NCBI GenBank assembly: GCA_900544405.1
Contig: UQVA01000002.1
Location: 75,907 to 139,906, forward strand
Source: an uncultured Eubacteriales bacterium
GTDB taxonomy: Bacteria > Bacillota > Clostridia > Oscillospirales > Oscillospiraceae
DNA: 64,000 nucleotides
Direction of reading: 5' to 3'
The position numbers and the translations under genes are program-made. Below, piece after piece: positions 57,241-64,000 of the stretch (positions are counted from its first letter, which is position 1; each line of letters starts with the position of its first letter). The notes below the pieces were generated by a model. It was not told the origin of the DNA. It was given only the letters and a program-made list of their open reading frames with translations, and did not search any database.

Positions 57241-57269
57241 TTGACAAAGGGCTTCCTTTGCGGTACTAT
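57241..57269 (+). promoter_or_regulatory. sigma-A promoter of the lysine riboswitch-lysA unit
   Basis: TTGACA 57241-57246 and TACTAT 57264-57269, 17-bp spacer, directly before the riboswitch. Confidence 0.8.
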
Positions 57270-57274
57270 ATATA

Positions 57275-57502
57275 CCTGTGACCATGGCTGAGGTTGCGGA
57301 AGTCATCAGTATCCCTTCGGAACAAGGCAAATTGCCGGAGGTGGAAAGGGACTTTCCGCCGAAGGCCGCCGTTTTCTTGCCCGGAAAGGCGGTCTGGGTC
57401 CGTACAGAAGATGTGCGGAACTGTCATTCGCAATGCGAATGGAGTGCAGACCGTGGGGCCGGAACGTGTTTTCTGCCCTGCGCTGCGGCGCAGGGCTTTT
57501 TT
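57275..57502 (+). promoter_or_regulatory. Lysine riboswitch (L box) with terminator
   Basis: The leader has TGAGGTTGCGG, GTCATCAGTA, an AAGGCAAATTGCC hairpin, the GGTGGAAAGGGACTTTCCGCCGAAGG segment (split here by its stem), GGCGGTCTGGG and a closing GGAACTGTCAT, in the order of the L box. It ends with a 9-bp GC-rich terminator (57475-57483 with 57488-57496) and T6. Lysine should promote termination and repress the lysA gene that starts 35 nt later. Confidence 0.92.
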
Positions 57503-57536
57503 GTCGGAATTTTTATAGAAAGAGGAATGTACATCT

Positions 57537-58802
57537 ATGAAGAAAACCCCCTTTGTGACGCTGGAGCAGGCGCAGACCATTGCCGCCCAGATCCCCACCC
57601 CCTTCCACCTGTATGACGAGGCGGGCATTCGGAAAAACGCCCGGGAAGTGAAGGAAGCCTTCGCCTGGAACCCCGGATTCAAGGAGTATTTTGCCGTGAA
57701 GGCCACCCCTAACCCCTATATCCTGCAAATCCTCCACGAGGAAGGCTGCGGCTGCGACTGCGCCACCTATACAGAGCTGCTGTTGGCCGAGGCCGTGGGC
57801 ATCACCGGTCACGAGATCATGTTCTCCTCCAACGTGACCCCGGAGCAGGATATGCGCAAGGCTGTGGAACTGGGGGCGTACATCAATCTGGACGACGCCA
57901 CCCATGTGGACCTGCTGGCCCGTACGGCGGAGAAAATGCCGGAGACCGTGTGCCTGCGCTACAATCCCGGCGGCTCCTTCAGCCTGGGCAATACCATTAT
58001 GGATATGCCCCGGGACGCCAAGTACGGCATGACCGAGGACCAGATGGCCGGAGCCATCCTGCGGCTTGCCAAAATGGGCGTGCAGCACTTCGGCATCCAT
58101 GCCTTGCTGGCCTCCAACGCCGTCAGCAACGAGTATTACCCGGAGTTGGCCAGCAACCTGTTCCGCCTGGCGGTGCGGCTCCGCAACGCCACCGGCTGCC
58201 ACATCGCTTTCGTGAACCTGTCCGGCGGCGTGGGTGTGGACTATCGGCCCGAGCAGCCCAAGTGTGACATCCGCACCATCGGCCAGGGGGTCCACAATAA
58301 ATATCAGGAAATTCTTGTACCCCAGGGTATGGGCGACATTGCCATTTTCACGGAATTGGGCCGGTTCATGCTGGCGCCCTACGGCCACCTTATTTCCACG
58401 GTGCTGCACCAGAAGCACATCTACCGGGAGTACATCGGTCTGGATGCCTGCGCTGCCAACCTGATGCGTCCGGCCATGTACGGCGCTTACCATCACATCA
58501 CCGTGCTGGGCAAGGAGGACGCTCCTCTGGACCATGTGTATGACGTGGTGGGCGGCCTTTGTGAAAATAACGATAAATTTGCCATCGAGCGGAGCCTGCC
58601 GCAGATCGATGTGGGCGATATTGTGGCTATTCACGACACCGGCGCCCACGGATTTTCCATGGGATACAACTATAACGGCAAATTGCGCTCTGCGGAAGTG
58701 CTTCTGCACCCGGACGGGACCTTCCAGATGATCCGCCGGGCGGAAACTCCGGCCGATTACTTCGCGACCTTCGATTTTTCACCTTTCCATTTCGCCGAAT
58801 AA
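57537..58802 (+). CDS. lysA: Diaminopimelate decarboxylase
   Basis: This 421-residue fold-III PLP enzyme has TPFHLYDEAGIR near residue 21, the PLP-lysine site EYFAVKATPNP near residue 49, CDCATYTEL near residue 70, and CLRYNPGG near residue 138. A C-terminal RPAMYGAYHHI and DIVAIHDTGAHG region follows. It is somewhat diverged from textbook LysA (the usual ESG..HIGS segment reads NLSGGVGVDY), but the lysine riboswitch directly upstream supports the assignment. It makes L-lysine from meso-diaminopimelate. Confidence 0.88.
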   Translation: MKKTPFVTLEQAQTIAAQIPTPFHLYDEAGIRKNAREVKEAFAWNPGFKEYFAVKATPNPYILQILHEEGCGCDCATYTELLLAEAVGITGHEIMFSSNVTPEQDMRKAVELGAYINLDDATHVDLLARTAEKMPETVCLRYNPGGSFSLGNTIMDMPRDAKYGMTEDQMAGAILRLAKMGVQHFGIHALLASNAVSNEYYPELASNLFRLAVRLRNATGCHIAFVNLSGGVGVDYRPEQPKCDIRTIGQGVHNKYQEILVPQGMGDIAIFTELGRFMLAPYGHLISTVLHQKHIYREYIGLDACAANLMRPAMYGAYHHITVLGKEDAPLDHVYDVVGGLCENNDKFAIERSLPQIDVGDIVAIHDTGAHGFSMGYNYNGKLRSAEVLLHPDGTFQMIRRAETPADYFATFDFSPFHFAE

Positions 58803-58948
58803 TTTGGTAATCCTGCACAAAGATGAGCAGCCCTCCTGGAAGGGCCCGCCGTCTGTTCACAATTTATTTTCATGCTTTTCTTGGGAAAATATGCTATACT
58901 GTTAGTGTCCAATGGTGCGCTGTAATAACAGTTCAAAAAGGAGCTTCT

Positions 58949-59362
58949 ATGAATAACATATTGTTCTTTCTCACCCCCAAGGCCATGTGTGCCTATCTGT
59001 ATGACGACTATACCATCCGGCAGGCGTTGGAAAAAATGGAAGGGGCCGGGTACGCCGCCCTGCCCATCCTGAACCGCCGGGGCGAATACCGGGGCACCCT
59101 CACCGAGGGAGACCTGCTCTGGGCTATGAAAAACCTCTGCTACATGGATATGCGCCAGGCGGAAGCCCGGCGGATCATGGAAATTTCCCGGCGGCGGGAC
59201 AATGTGCCGGTCCGAGTGACCACCTCCATGCAGGACCTGCTGGAACGGGCCTCCACCCAGAATTATGTTCCGGTGGTGGACGATAAGGACGCTTTCATCG
59301 GCATCATTCCCCGGCGGGCCATCATCAAATACTGCCAGCAGCAGCTTTTTCCGGAGGATTGA
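58949..59362 (+). CDS. CBS domain protein
   Basis: This 137-residue protein consists of a pair of CBS motifs: TIRQALEKMEGAGYAALPILN then RGTLTEGDLL near residue 45, and VTTSMQDLLERASTQNYVPVVDD then IGIIPRRAIIKY near residue 120. CBS pairs bind adenosyl ligands and act as sensors. Nothing is fused to it, so its partner is unknown. AAAAGGAG precedes the ATG at 58949; a TATACT at 58895-58900 without a clear -35 lies upstream. Confidence 0.9.
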   Translation: MNNILFFLTPKAMCAYLYDDYTIRQALEKMEGAGYAALPILNRRGEYRGTLTEGDLLWAMKNLCYMDMRQAEARRIMEISRRRDNVPVRVTTSMQDLLERASTQNYVPVVDDKDAFIGIIPRRAIIKYCQQQLFPED

Positions 59363-59373
59363 GCGCTTTTTAG

Positions 59374-59402
59374 GAGGGACGTATCCACGTCCCTCTTTTT
59401 TC
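59374..59402 (+). terminator. Intrinsic terminator after the CBS gene
   Basis: A 9-bp perfect stem (59374-59382 with 59387-59395) with ATCC loop and T6. Confidence 0.88.
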
Positions 59403-59404
59403 TG

Positions 59405-59433
59405 TTGCAATGGACATGGATTTTTGATAGAAT
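59405..59433 (+). promoter_or_regulatory. sigma-A promoter of the formyl-THF cyclo-ligase gene
   Basis: TTGCAA 59405-59410 and TAGAAT 59428-59433, 17-bp spacer, 33 nt before the start codon. Confidence 0.6.
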
Positions 59434-59466
59434 ATAAGGTGGATAACCCGGGACGGAGGAACAAAA

Positions 59467-60000
59467 ATGGACAAAAAAACCCTGCGGGCGGAAATACGAG
59501 CAAAAAAACGTGCCATGACCGCTCAGGAGATCGAGGAAAAAAGCGCCGCTCTGGCGAAAGCCTTTTACGAGACGGCGGAATATAAAAACGCCAAGACCAT
59601 CTACGGCTACCTTCCCTACAATCAGGAGGTCCGCACTACCCAGATGTTAGCCCATGCCCTGGCGGACGGAAAGCGGGTGGCCGTGCCGAAGGTCTACGGG
59701 GACACGATGAAATTTATCCTTCTTTCGGACCTAACGCAGGTGGCCAAGGGCTACGCAGGCATCCCGGAACCCATTGCAGACGGCCCCGTGGCGGCGGACC
59801 CGACGGCATTGGTGCTGATGCCGGGACTGGCCTTTGACCCGGAGGGCCACCGGCTAGGCTACGGCGGCGGGTTCTACGATAAATTCCTGGCTGCCGAGCC
59901 GGACCACCCCACTCTGGCCCTGTGCTATGATTTTCAGATGCTGCCCCACCTGGACACGGAAAGCTACGATATTCCTGTGGACCGAGTGTTGTGGGCGTAA
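59467..60000 (+). CDS. 5-formyltetrahydrofolate cyclo-ligase
   Basis: This 177-residue protein begins KKTLRAEIRAKKRAM, has IYGYLPYNQEVRT near residue 40, and the ATP/phosphate loop RLGYGGGFYDKFLA near residue 130. It converts 5-formyl-THF to methenyl-THF with ATP. Length is normal. It has its own promoter and is followed after 33 nt by an uncharacterised membrane-protein gene. Confidence 0.94.
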   Translation: MDKKTLRAEIRAKKRAMTAQEIEEKSAALAKAFYETAEYKNAKTIYGYLPYNQEVRTTQMLAHALADGKRVAVPKVYGDTMKFILLSDLTQVAKGYAGIPEPIADGPVAADPTALVLMPGLAFDPEGHRLGYGGGFYDKFLAAEPDHPTLALCYDFQMLPHLDTESYDIPVDRVLWA

Positions 60001-60033
60001 AAGTGCATCGTACATAAAGGAGAAAAAAGTGAT

Positions 60034-60600
60034 ATGATCGTTGTGATTCTGGTGGTCCTGGTGACGTTCGGCCTGTGCTGGCTGTGCGACAAGGGCTTCG
60101 CAAAGATTTTTCGGAATCAGGAGCAGCACCATACGGGTCTGGCCGTGCGGCTCAGCAAGCGCTATGCCGTGTTCGGACTGCTTTCCGCCGTGCTGGGACT
60201 TTCCGCCGTGTTCGCCGGGGCGGGGAAGAATACCCTCCTGCTGGTGGGCGGCATTGTGCTGATTTTGCTGGGTCTGGGGCTGGTGACTTACTATCTGAGC
60301 TTTGGCATTTTCTATGACCAGCGCAGTTTTCTTTACACCACCTTCGGCAAGCGGACAAGGGAATACCGATTTGGGGACATCGTGTCCCAGCAGCTTTACA
60401 ACAGCTACGGGACCATTTTGATTGAACTGCACATGAAGGACGGCTCCAGTGTCACGGTCCAGTCCACCACCGACGGGGTCTACCCGTTTCTCGATGCGGC
60501 CTTCGCCGGATGGCTGGAACAGACCGGGAAAACGGAAGCGGACTGTCCCTTCCATGACCCGGCCAATTCCGTCTGGTTTCCGCCGGTGGAGGTGGAGTGA
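60034..60600 (+). CDS. Membrane protein with PH-like domain, unknown function
   Basis: This 188-residue protein has three membrane segments (residues about 1-18, 44-62 and 68-88). A C-terminal soluble beta-rich part looks like a bacterial PH-like domain (FGIFYDQRSFLYTTFGKRTREYRFGDI, kept here as two overlapping strands). No named function. AAAGGAG precedes the ATG, and the stop overlaps the next ATG by one base, so it is coupled to the DUF1643 gene. Confidence 0.7.
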   Translation: MIVVILVVLVTFGLCWLCDKGFAKIFRNQEQHHTGLAVRLSKRYAVFGLLSAVLGLSAVFAGAGKNTLLLVGGIVLILLGLGLVTYYLSFGIFYDQRSFLYTTFGKRTREYRFGDIVSQQLYNSYGTILIELHMKDGSSVTVQSTTDGVYPFLDAAFAGWLEQTGKTEADCPFHDPANSVWFPPVEVE

Positions 60601-61223
60601 TGCACGTTCCCTCCATGGAGACCCGGGAGTTGACCCTGCTGCCCTTTGAGGAGGCCCTGGCCTCCGCCAATACCCCCAATCCCGAATATGATATTCAAAA
60701 GTGGCTCTATGCTCCCAGTTTTTACTCGGAATACCGGTATTTGCTGGGTACCAGAGGCAAAAATCCCCTGATCTGCATTGGCATCAACCCCTCTACCGCC
60801 AAGCCGGACGATCTGGACAATACATTAAAGTCCGTGGAGCGCATCGCTCTGGGCAACGGCTTTGACAGCTTCCTCATGTTCAATGTCTACGCCCAGCGGG
60901 CCACGGACCCGGACGACATGGAAAAGACCTACAACCCGGCCCTCCACGCCGAGAATCTGAAGGCTTTCCGCTACGCCCTGTCCATTGGCGAGCATCCCGC
61001 CGTCTGGGCCGCCTGGGGGACCATCATCGAAAAGCGGGACTACCTGCCCGCCTGCCTGCTGGACGTGCTGAAGGCCGGAGAGGAAGCGGGGGCGGTCTGG
61101 TACTGCGCTGGGAAGGTCAGCAAAAAGGGCCATCCCCATCATCCCTTGTACTTACGAAAGGACGAAAAACTCCGTCCCTTCGACATCAAAAGCTATCTGG
61201 AAACGTTAGGAGTGTCCTTATGA
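60600..61223 (+). CDS. DUF1643 domain protein
   Basis: This 207-residue protein matches DUF1643: FYSEYRYLLGTRG near residue 43, CIGINPSTAKPDDLDNTLK near residue 60, MFNVYAQRATDP near residue 86, and a C-terminal KGHPHHPLYLRKD. The family is common but uncharacterised and may act on nucleotides. The ATG at 60600 follows GGAGGTGGAG; its stop overlaps the phosphodiesterase start by 4 nt. Confidence 0.92.
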   Translation: MHVPSMETRELTLLPFEEALASANTPNPEYDIQKWLYAPSFYSEYRYLLGTRGKNPLICIGINPSTAKPDDLDNTLKSVERIALGNGFDSFLMFNVYAQRATDPDDMEKTYNPALHAENLKAFRYALSIGEHPAVWAAWGTIIEKRDYLPACLLDVLKAGEEAGAVWYCAGKVSKKGHPHHPLYLRKDEKLRPFDIKSYLETLGVSL

Positions 61224-61735
61224 AACTGCTTATTGCATCCGATATTCACGGAAGCGCCTACTGGTGCGAAAAACTCATGGCCCTGGCGGAAAGCGATCAG
61301 CCGGACAAGCTGGTGCTGCTGGGGGATCTGCTGTATCACGGTCCTCGGAACGACCTGCCCAGGGATTATGCCCCCAAGAAGGTCATTCCCATGCTCTCCG
61401 CCTGGAAGGAGAAAATCATCGCCGTCCGGGGCAACTGCGAAGCGGAGGTGGACCAGATGGTCCTCCCCTTCCCCTGCTTGGCGGATTTCTCCCAGCTTCT
61501 GGTGGACGACAAGTGCCTGTACCTGACCCATGGTCATCATGCCAACCCGGAGAATCTTCCCCCGCTGCCGGAGGGGTCTATTTTCCTGTCCGGCCACACC
61601 CATGTGAAAATCGATGAGGTCCACAACGGCATCCGCTGCCTGAATCCCGGCAGCGTGTCCATCCCCAAGGATGGGAGCCACAGCTGTCTAATCTATGAGG
61701 ATGGCGTGTTCACCTTCCACATCTGGGAGGAATGA
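61220..61735 (+). CDS. YfcE/MJ0936-type metallophosphoesterase
   Basis: This 171-residue protein carries the dimetal site in order: SDIHGSAYW near residue 6, GDLLYHGPRND near residue 36, GNCEAEVD near residue 73, THGHH near residue 105 and SGHTH near residue 125. YfcE-like enzymes hydrolyse phosphodiesters; the natural substrate is unknown. It overlaps the DUF1643 gene and precedes a tiny Cys-rich gene. Confidence 0.94.
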   Translation: MKLLIASDIHGSAYWCEKLMALAESDQPDKLVLLGDLLYHGPRNDLPRDYAPKKVIPMLSAWKEKIIAVRGNCEAEVDQMVLPFPCLADFSQLLVDDKCLYLTHGHHANPENLPPLPEGSIFLSGHTHVKIDEVHNGIRCLNPGSVSIPKDGSHSCLIYEDGVFTFHIWEE

Positions 61736-61737
61736 GC

Positions 61738-61911
61738 ATGGACAGCCAATGCGACACCTGCTGGTACTACGAGTACGACGAGGAATGGGACGAGGAAGTC
61801 TGTCGGATGGACCTGGACGAGGACGAGCGCTACCGCATTCTGACGGACCGGAACGGCCAATGTCCCTATTACCGTCAGGGCGACGATTACACCCTGGCAA
61901 GGAGGCAATGA
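61738..61911 (+). CDS. Small acidic Cys-containing protein
   Basis: A 57-residue protein starting MDSQCDTCWYYEYDEEWDEE with Cys at residues 5, 8, about 22 and about 42, and mostly Asp, Glu and Tyr otherwise. It resembles the short DUF6472-type proteins of clostridia, probably zinc-binding. Its start is 2 nt after the phosphodiesterase stop behind GGGAGGAATGAG, and its stop overlaps the lipoprotein ATG, so it lies in the same operon. Confidence 0.75.
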   Translation: MDSQCDTCWYYEYDEEWDEEVCRMDLDEDERYRILTDRNGQCPYYRQGDDYTLARRQ

Positions 61912-63620
61912 TGAAAAAAGTCCTGTTTGCGTTGACGCTGGCGCTGCTGCTTACCGGCTGCGCCGCAAAAGAACCCGATACCACCACCCCGCCGTCCTCG
62001 GAGCCACCCGCCACCGGGGTCTACCAGGAAAATTCCTCCCTGGAACAGGCAACAAACGGAGCCGTAGGGGTCTATCACAGCCCGGAAAGCCTGGCGGCGC
62101 TGGGCAATTTCGGGGATTCCCTGCTGCTTCTGGGGCAGAAAAATTTCTATACCCTCTCGGCGGACGGTACCCTCAGCGCCCCCATTCCCCTTTCCGGCAC
62201 GCCGGACGGGATGAATACGGCCATTTCTTCCGAGGGGTGCGTGTATTTTGACCGGGAGAGCAAATCGTTCCTGGTGCTGGACAAAAACCTGGCTCTGGTG
62301 AATCAGGTGGCGTTGCCGAAAGATGCCGGGGAATTCTGCATCTCCCCTGCCCTGGACCGGGTGTTCTACACCACCGGGCAGGACCTGCGGGTGCTGGAAT
62401 TCTCCACCGGCGAAAGCCGCCTTCTTAACAAGCAGGCCCAGAAAATTATTCCGGAAACCGTGCTTTTTGGTGGAGAAATGGTCCAGTGCCGGTTGGAAAA
62501 CGGGGAAATCCTGTTCCTGTCTGCCGAGACCGGGGAACTTCTGGGCCGGGACGGAACGGAGACGGAGGTCCTGGCGGCCGGGGACTATTTCTATCTGACC
62601 CGCACCGATGGCATTGTTCCGGAGCGGCTGTTCGGTACCCTGGGCGGCGTGACGAAACAAATCAACACGGAAATTACCGAGCCGGTCCTGCTGGGGAAAT
62701 ACCTGTACAGCGCCGGGGACGGCGTTCTCTACGACCTGGAGGCCGGGCGGGAAATTGCCGCCATGACCCTGCCGGAGACGGTCCGGCCGAAATCCTGGAC
62801 CCTCCAGGGGGACGCCGTCTGGTTCTATGACGCTTCCACCGGGGAGATCTGCCGGTGGGACTATGCCCAATCTGCCTCCTCCGGCAAGGATGGGGCGGTG
62901 ACAGTCCGCTATACCGCCGATGCACCCGATGAAAACGGCCTGGAGACCTGCCGCCGGGAGGCGGCCCGACTGAACAAAGCTTACGGCGTGAACATCGTTT
63001 TCTGGGAGGAACTGCCGATTCTCCCGGAAGATGTGGAGTTTGAGAAGGAATATCAGGTCCCGGCCATCCGGCAGGCTTTGTCCGACCTGGGTGCGGCCCT
63101 GGCCCGATTCCCGGAGGGCTTTTTGCAGGCCCTGGGGGAGAAAAACGCCGATGGGACCGTGAATATTGCCATTGTCCGCAGCTTCCCCGATGGCAGCGAT
63201 AGCCTGACGGTCTGGCCGGAGGCCAGCGCCTGGATGCTTCTGGCGGTGGGCGAGGACCTGACCACGGAATTCTACAAAAATCTCAGCTATGTGCTGGACA
63301 ATTACATCATCGCCCACTCCCTGCTCCTGGACGACTGGAACAGTCTGAACCCGGAGGGCTTCCGCTATTCCCTGTCCCGGACTCCGGTGGACGATGCGGT
63401 CACGGAAGGCGATAACGCAGCGTTCCTGAATCCTGCCGCTACCACCTACCCCCGACAGGACAGGGCGGAGTTGTTCGCCTACGCCATGACGGCGGAGGAG
63501 GGCGAGAAGCTGGAGGTCCCCGCGCTTCACGCCAAGCTGGAAGCCCTGTGCCGGGCCATCCGGGACGCCTTCGGCTGGCAGGATTTGAATACTACGTTCC
63601 CCTGGGAGCGGCCTCTATAA
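61911..63620 (+). CDS. Lipoprotein of unknown function, beta-propeller-like
   Basis: This 569-residue protein has a lipoprotein signal peptide with lipobox LLTGC (Cys17) and a Thr/Pro/Ser linker to about residue 40. A region of repeated short beta-strands (residues about 60-330) resembles a propeller (LYDLEAGREIAAM, VWFYDASTGEI). A C-terminal domain follows with ARLNKAYGVNIVFWEELP and no membrane segment. No catalytic motif recognised. GGAGG sets the ATG at 61911. It overlaps the small Cys gene and ends the operon that starts near 60034. Confidence 0.78.
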   Translation: MKKVLFALTLALLLTGCAAKEPDTTTPPSSEPPATGVYQENSSLEQATNGAVGVYHSPESLAALGNFGDSLLLLGQKNFYTLSADGTLSAPIPLSGTPDGMNTAISSEGCVYFDRESKSFLVLDKNLALVNQVALPKDAGEFCISPALDRVFYTTGQDLRVLEFSTGESRLLNKQAQKIIPETVLFGGEMVQCRLENGEILFLSAETGELLGRDGTETEVLAAGDYFYLTRTDGIVPERLFGTLGGVTKQINTEITEPVLLGKYLYSAGDGVLYDLEAGREIAAMTLPETVRPKSWTLQGDAVWFYDASTGEICRWDYAQSASSGKDGAVTVRYTADAPDENGLETCRREAARLNKAYGVNIVFWEELPILPEDVEFEKEYQVPAIRQALSDLGAALARFPEGFLQALGEKNADGTVNIAIVRSFPDGSDSLTVWPEASAWMLLAVGEDLTTEFYKNLSYVLDNYIIAHSLLLDDWNSLNPEGFRYSLSRTPVDDAVTEGDNAAFLNPAATTYPRQDRAELFAYAMTAEEGEKLEVPALHAKLEALCRAIRDAFGWQDLNTTFPWERPL

Positions 63621-63640
63621 GTAAAAAAAATCATCCGTCG

Positions 63641-63674
63641 AAGGGAGAGGCTTCATAAGGAAGTCCTCTCCCTT
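63641..63674 (+). terminator. Hairpin after the lipoprotein gene
   Basis: A 10-bp perfect stem (63641-63650 with 63665-63674) and a 14-nt loop, 20 nt after the stop, with only TTGGGG following. Probable but weak terminator. Confidence 0.55.
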
Positions 63675-63741
63675 TGGGGATTGCAATCAACTGGGATGAT
63701 TGGAACGTAGGTAAAAATCAATCCTATTGGAGGATTACAAA

Positions 63742-63822
63742 ATGGGGAAGTACATCAACAATGAGCAGAACGGACTTTGGTATGAGTTGCAAGGGGATTT
63801 CAGAAGTCATAAAGTTCCGTGA
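63742..63822 (+). pseudogene. N-terminal remnant of TnpV
   Basis: ATG behind GGAGGA opens a 26-codon frame, GKYINNEQNGLWYELQGDF, then RSHKVP and stop. It matches the start of the transposon-encoded protein TnpV (..Y.E.NGLWYELQGDYYIP). The remaining ~90 residues are missing, so it is a relic of a conjugative-transposon gene. Confidence 0.6.
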
Positions 63823-63879
63823 GTAATGGAAGAAGGCAATGATTTGAAAAAAAGAGAAGTGTAATATTCTGAAAACTAC

Positions 63880-63908
63880 TTGAGGTTTTGGGGAAAATCT
63901 GCTAAAAT
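63880..63908 (+). promoter_or_regulatory. sigma-A promoter near the right edge
   Basis: TTGAGG 63880-63885 and TAAAAT 63903-63908, 17-bp spacer, about 75 nt before the partial gene at 63981. Confidence 0.55.
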
Positions 63909-63980
63909 ACTTTTGTATATCTATGGGGTAGGGGAATTCATATCCTTTTGCCTTAGAAATTATGGAAGGAGGACTTGACT

Positions 63981-64000
63981 ATGGCAAACGGAAATGCGAC
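63981..64000 (+). CDS. Start of a gene cut by the window edge
   Basis: ATG behind GGAAGGAGG at 63965-63973; only MANGNA is visible. A promoter lies upstream. No function can be inferred. Confidence 0.5.

Noticed and set aside
1..64000. CRISPR arrays, rRNA genes, complete insertion sequences
   Set aside because: No regularly spaced 25-40-bp direct repeats, no rRNA signatures and no full transposase with terminal repeats were seen.

Overview
The window reads as chromosome of a GC-rich, spore-forming member of the Clostridia, most likely an Oscillospirales gut bacterium (inference). Supporting signs are an alpha/beta SASP gene, yqfC-yqfD, cwlD, a cotJ operon, a lysine riboswitch, strong Shine-Dalgarno sites, TTGACA-N16/17-TATAAT promoters and classic Firmicutes gene orders (yceD-rpmF; yqfC-yqfD-phoH-ybeY-era-yqzL-recO; uvrC-rsmD-coaD).

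Layout. 1-5.1 kb: tRNA-Gly, yceD-rpmF, der-plsY-gpsA-yitT. 5.1-6.8 kb: a minus-strand operon of two small membrane proteins and a secreted protein whose signal peptide is broken by one extra A. 7-12.6 kb: tRNA-Ser, an acyltransferase, a two-component system, yhaM, a flavoprotein and a SASP. 12.6-16.9 kb: tRNA-Gln, a GTGAAAT hairpin array, Nudix, AraC and GNAT genes and a YlbJ-like protein. 16.9-32 kb: a long plus-strand housekeeping block (sporulation, ribosome maturation, DNA repair, CoA synthesis, phosphohexomutase, xerD). 31.9-38.5 kb: minus-strand prolyl-tRNA editing protein, pfkA, a nuclease operon and two exported proteins. 38.7-42.8 kb: an AT-richer accessory island with a PadR regulator, a truncated partner gene, a 2,837-bp replicon-like unit (Rep, small HTH protein, XRE regulator, GC-rich hairpin region) between 139-bp direct repeats, and an IS3 remnant. 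42.8-49.6 kb: a DUF2726 protein, an orphan Na+-decarboxylase beta subunit behind a yybP-ykoY-type riboswitch, pyk, a Xer-type recombinase, radA and cwlD. 49.6-53.6 kb: the cotJ operon. 53.7-64 kb: an orphan cobalamin riboswitch, ftsH, a lysine-riboswitch-controlled lysA, small metabolic genes, and mobile-element debris at the right edge.

The main discovery is in the cotJ operon. cotJC, the manganese-catalase-type spore coat gene, is split by a 2,786-bp element. The 5' part (50150-50556) and 3' part (53343-53532) rejoin in frame at a shared GCGGA core into a 198-residue CotJC. The joint falls on codon 136, which becomes the Glu expected to be a manganese ligand. The element encodes a serine recombinase whose stop codon touches the right junction, preceded by a sigma-E-like promoter. 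It also carries a FAD-dependent oxidoreductase with its own sigma-A-type promoter. The circular joint would be an imperfect palindrome centred on GA, as expected for a serine-recombinase attP. This looks like a very compact skin-type element excised in the mother cell during sporulation.

Other notable signals are the yybP-ykoY-like riboswitch ahead of an orphan Na+-pump subunit, a promoter-driven cobalamin riboswitch with no downstream gene, the tandem-repeat replicon, and a fused CotJA-CotJB gene. Everything rests on reading the sequence and recalled family knowledge; no searches were run.
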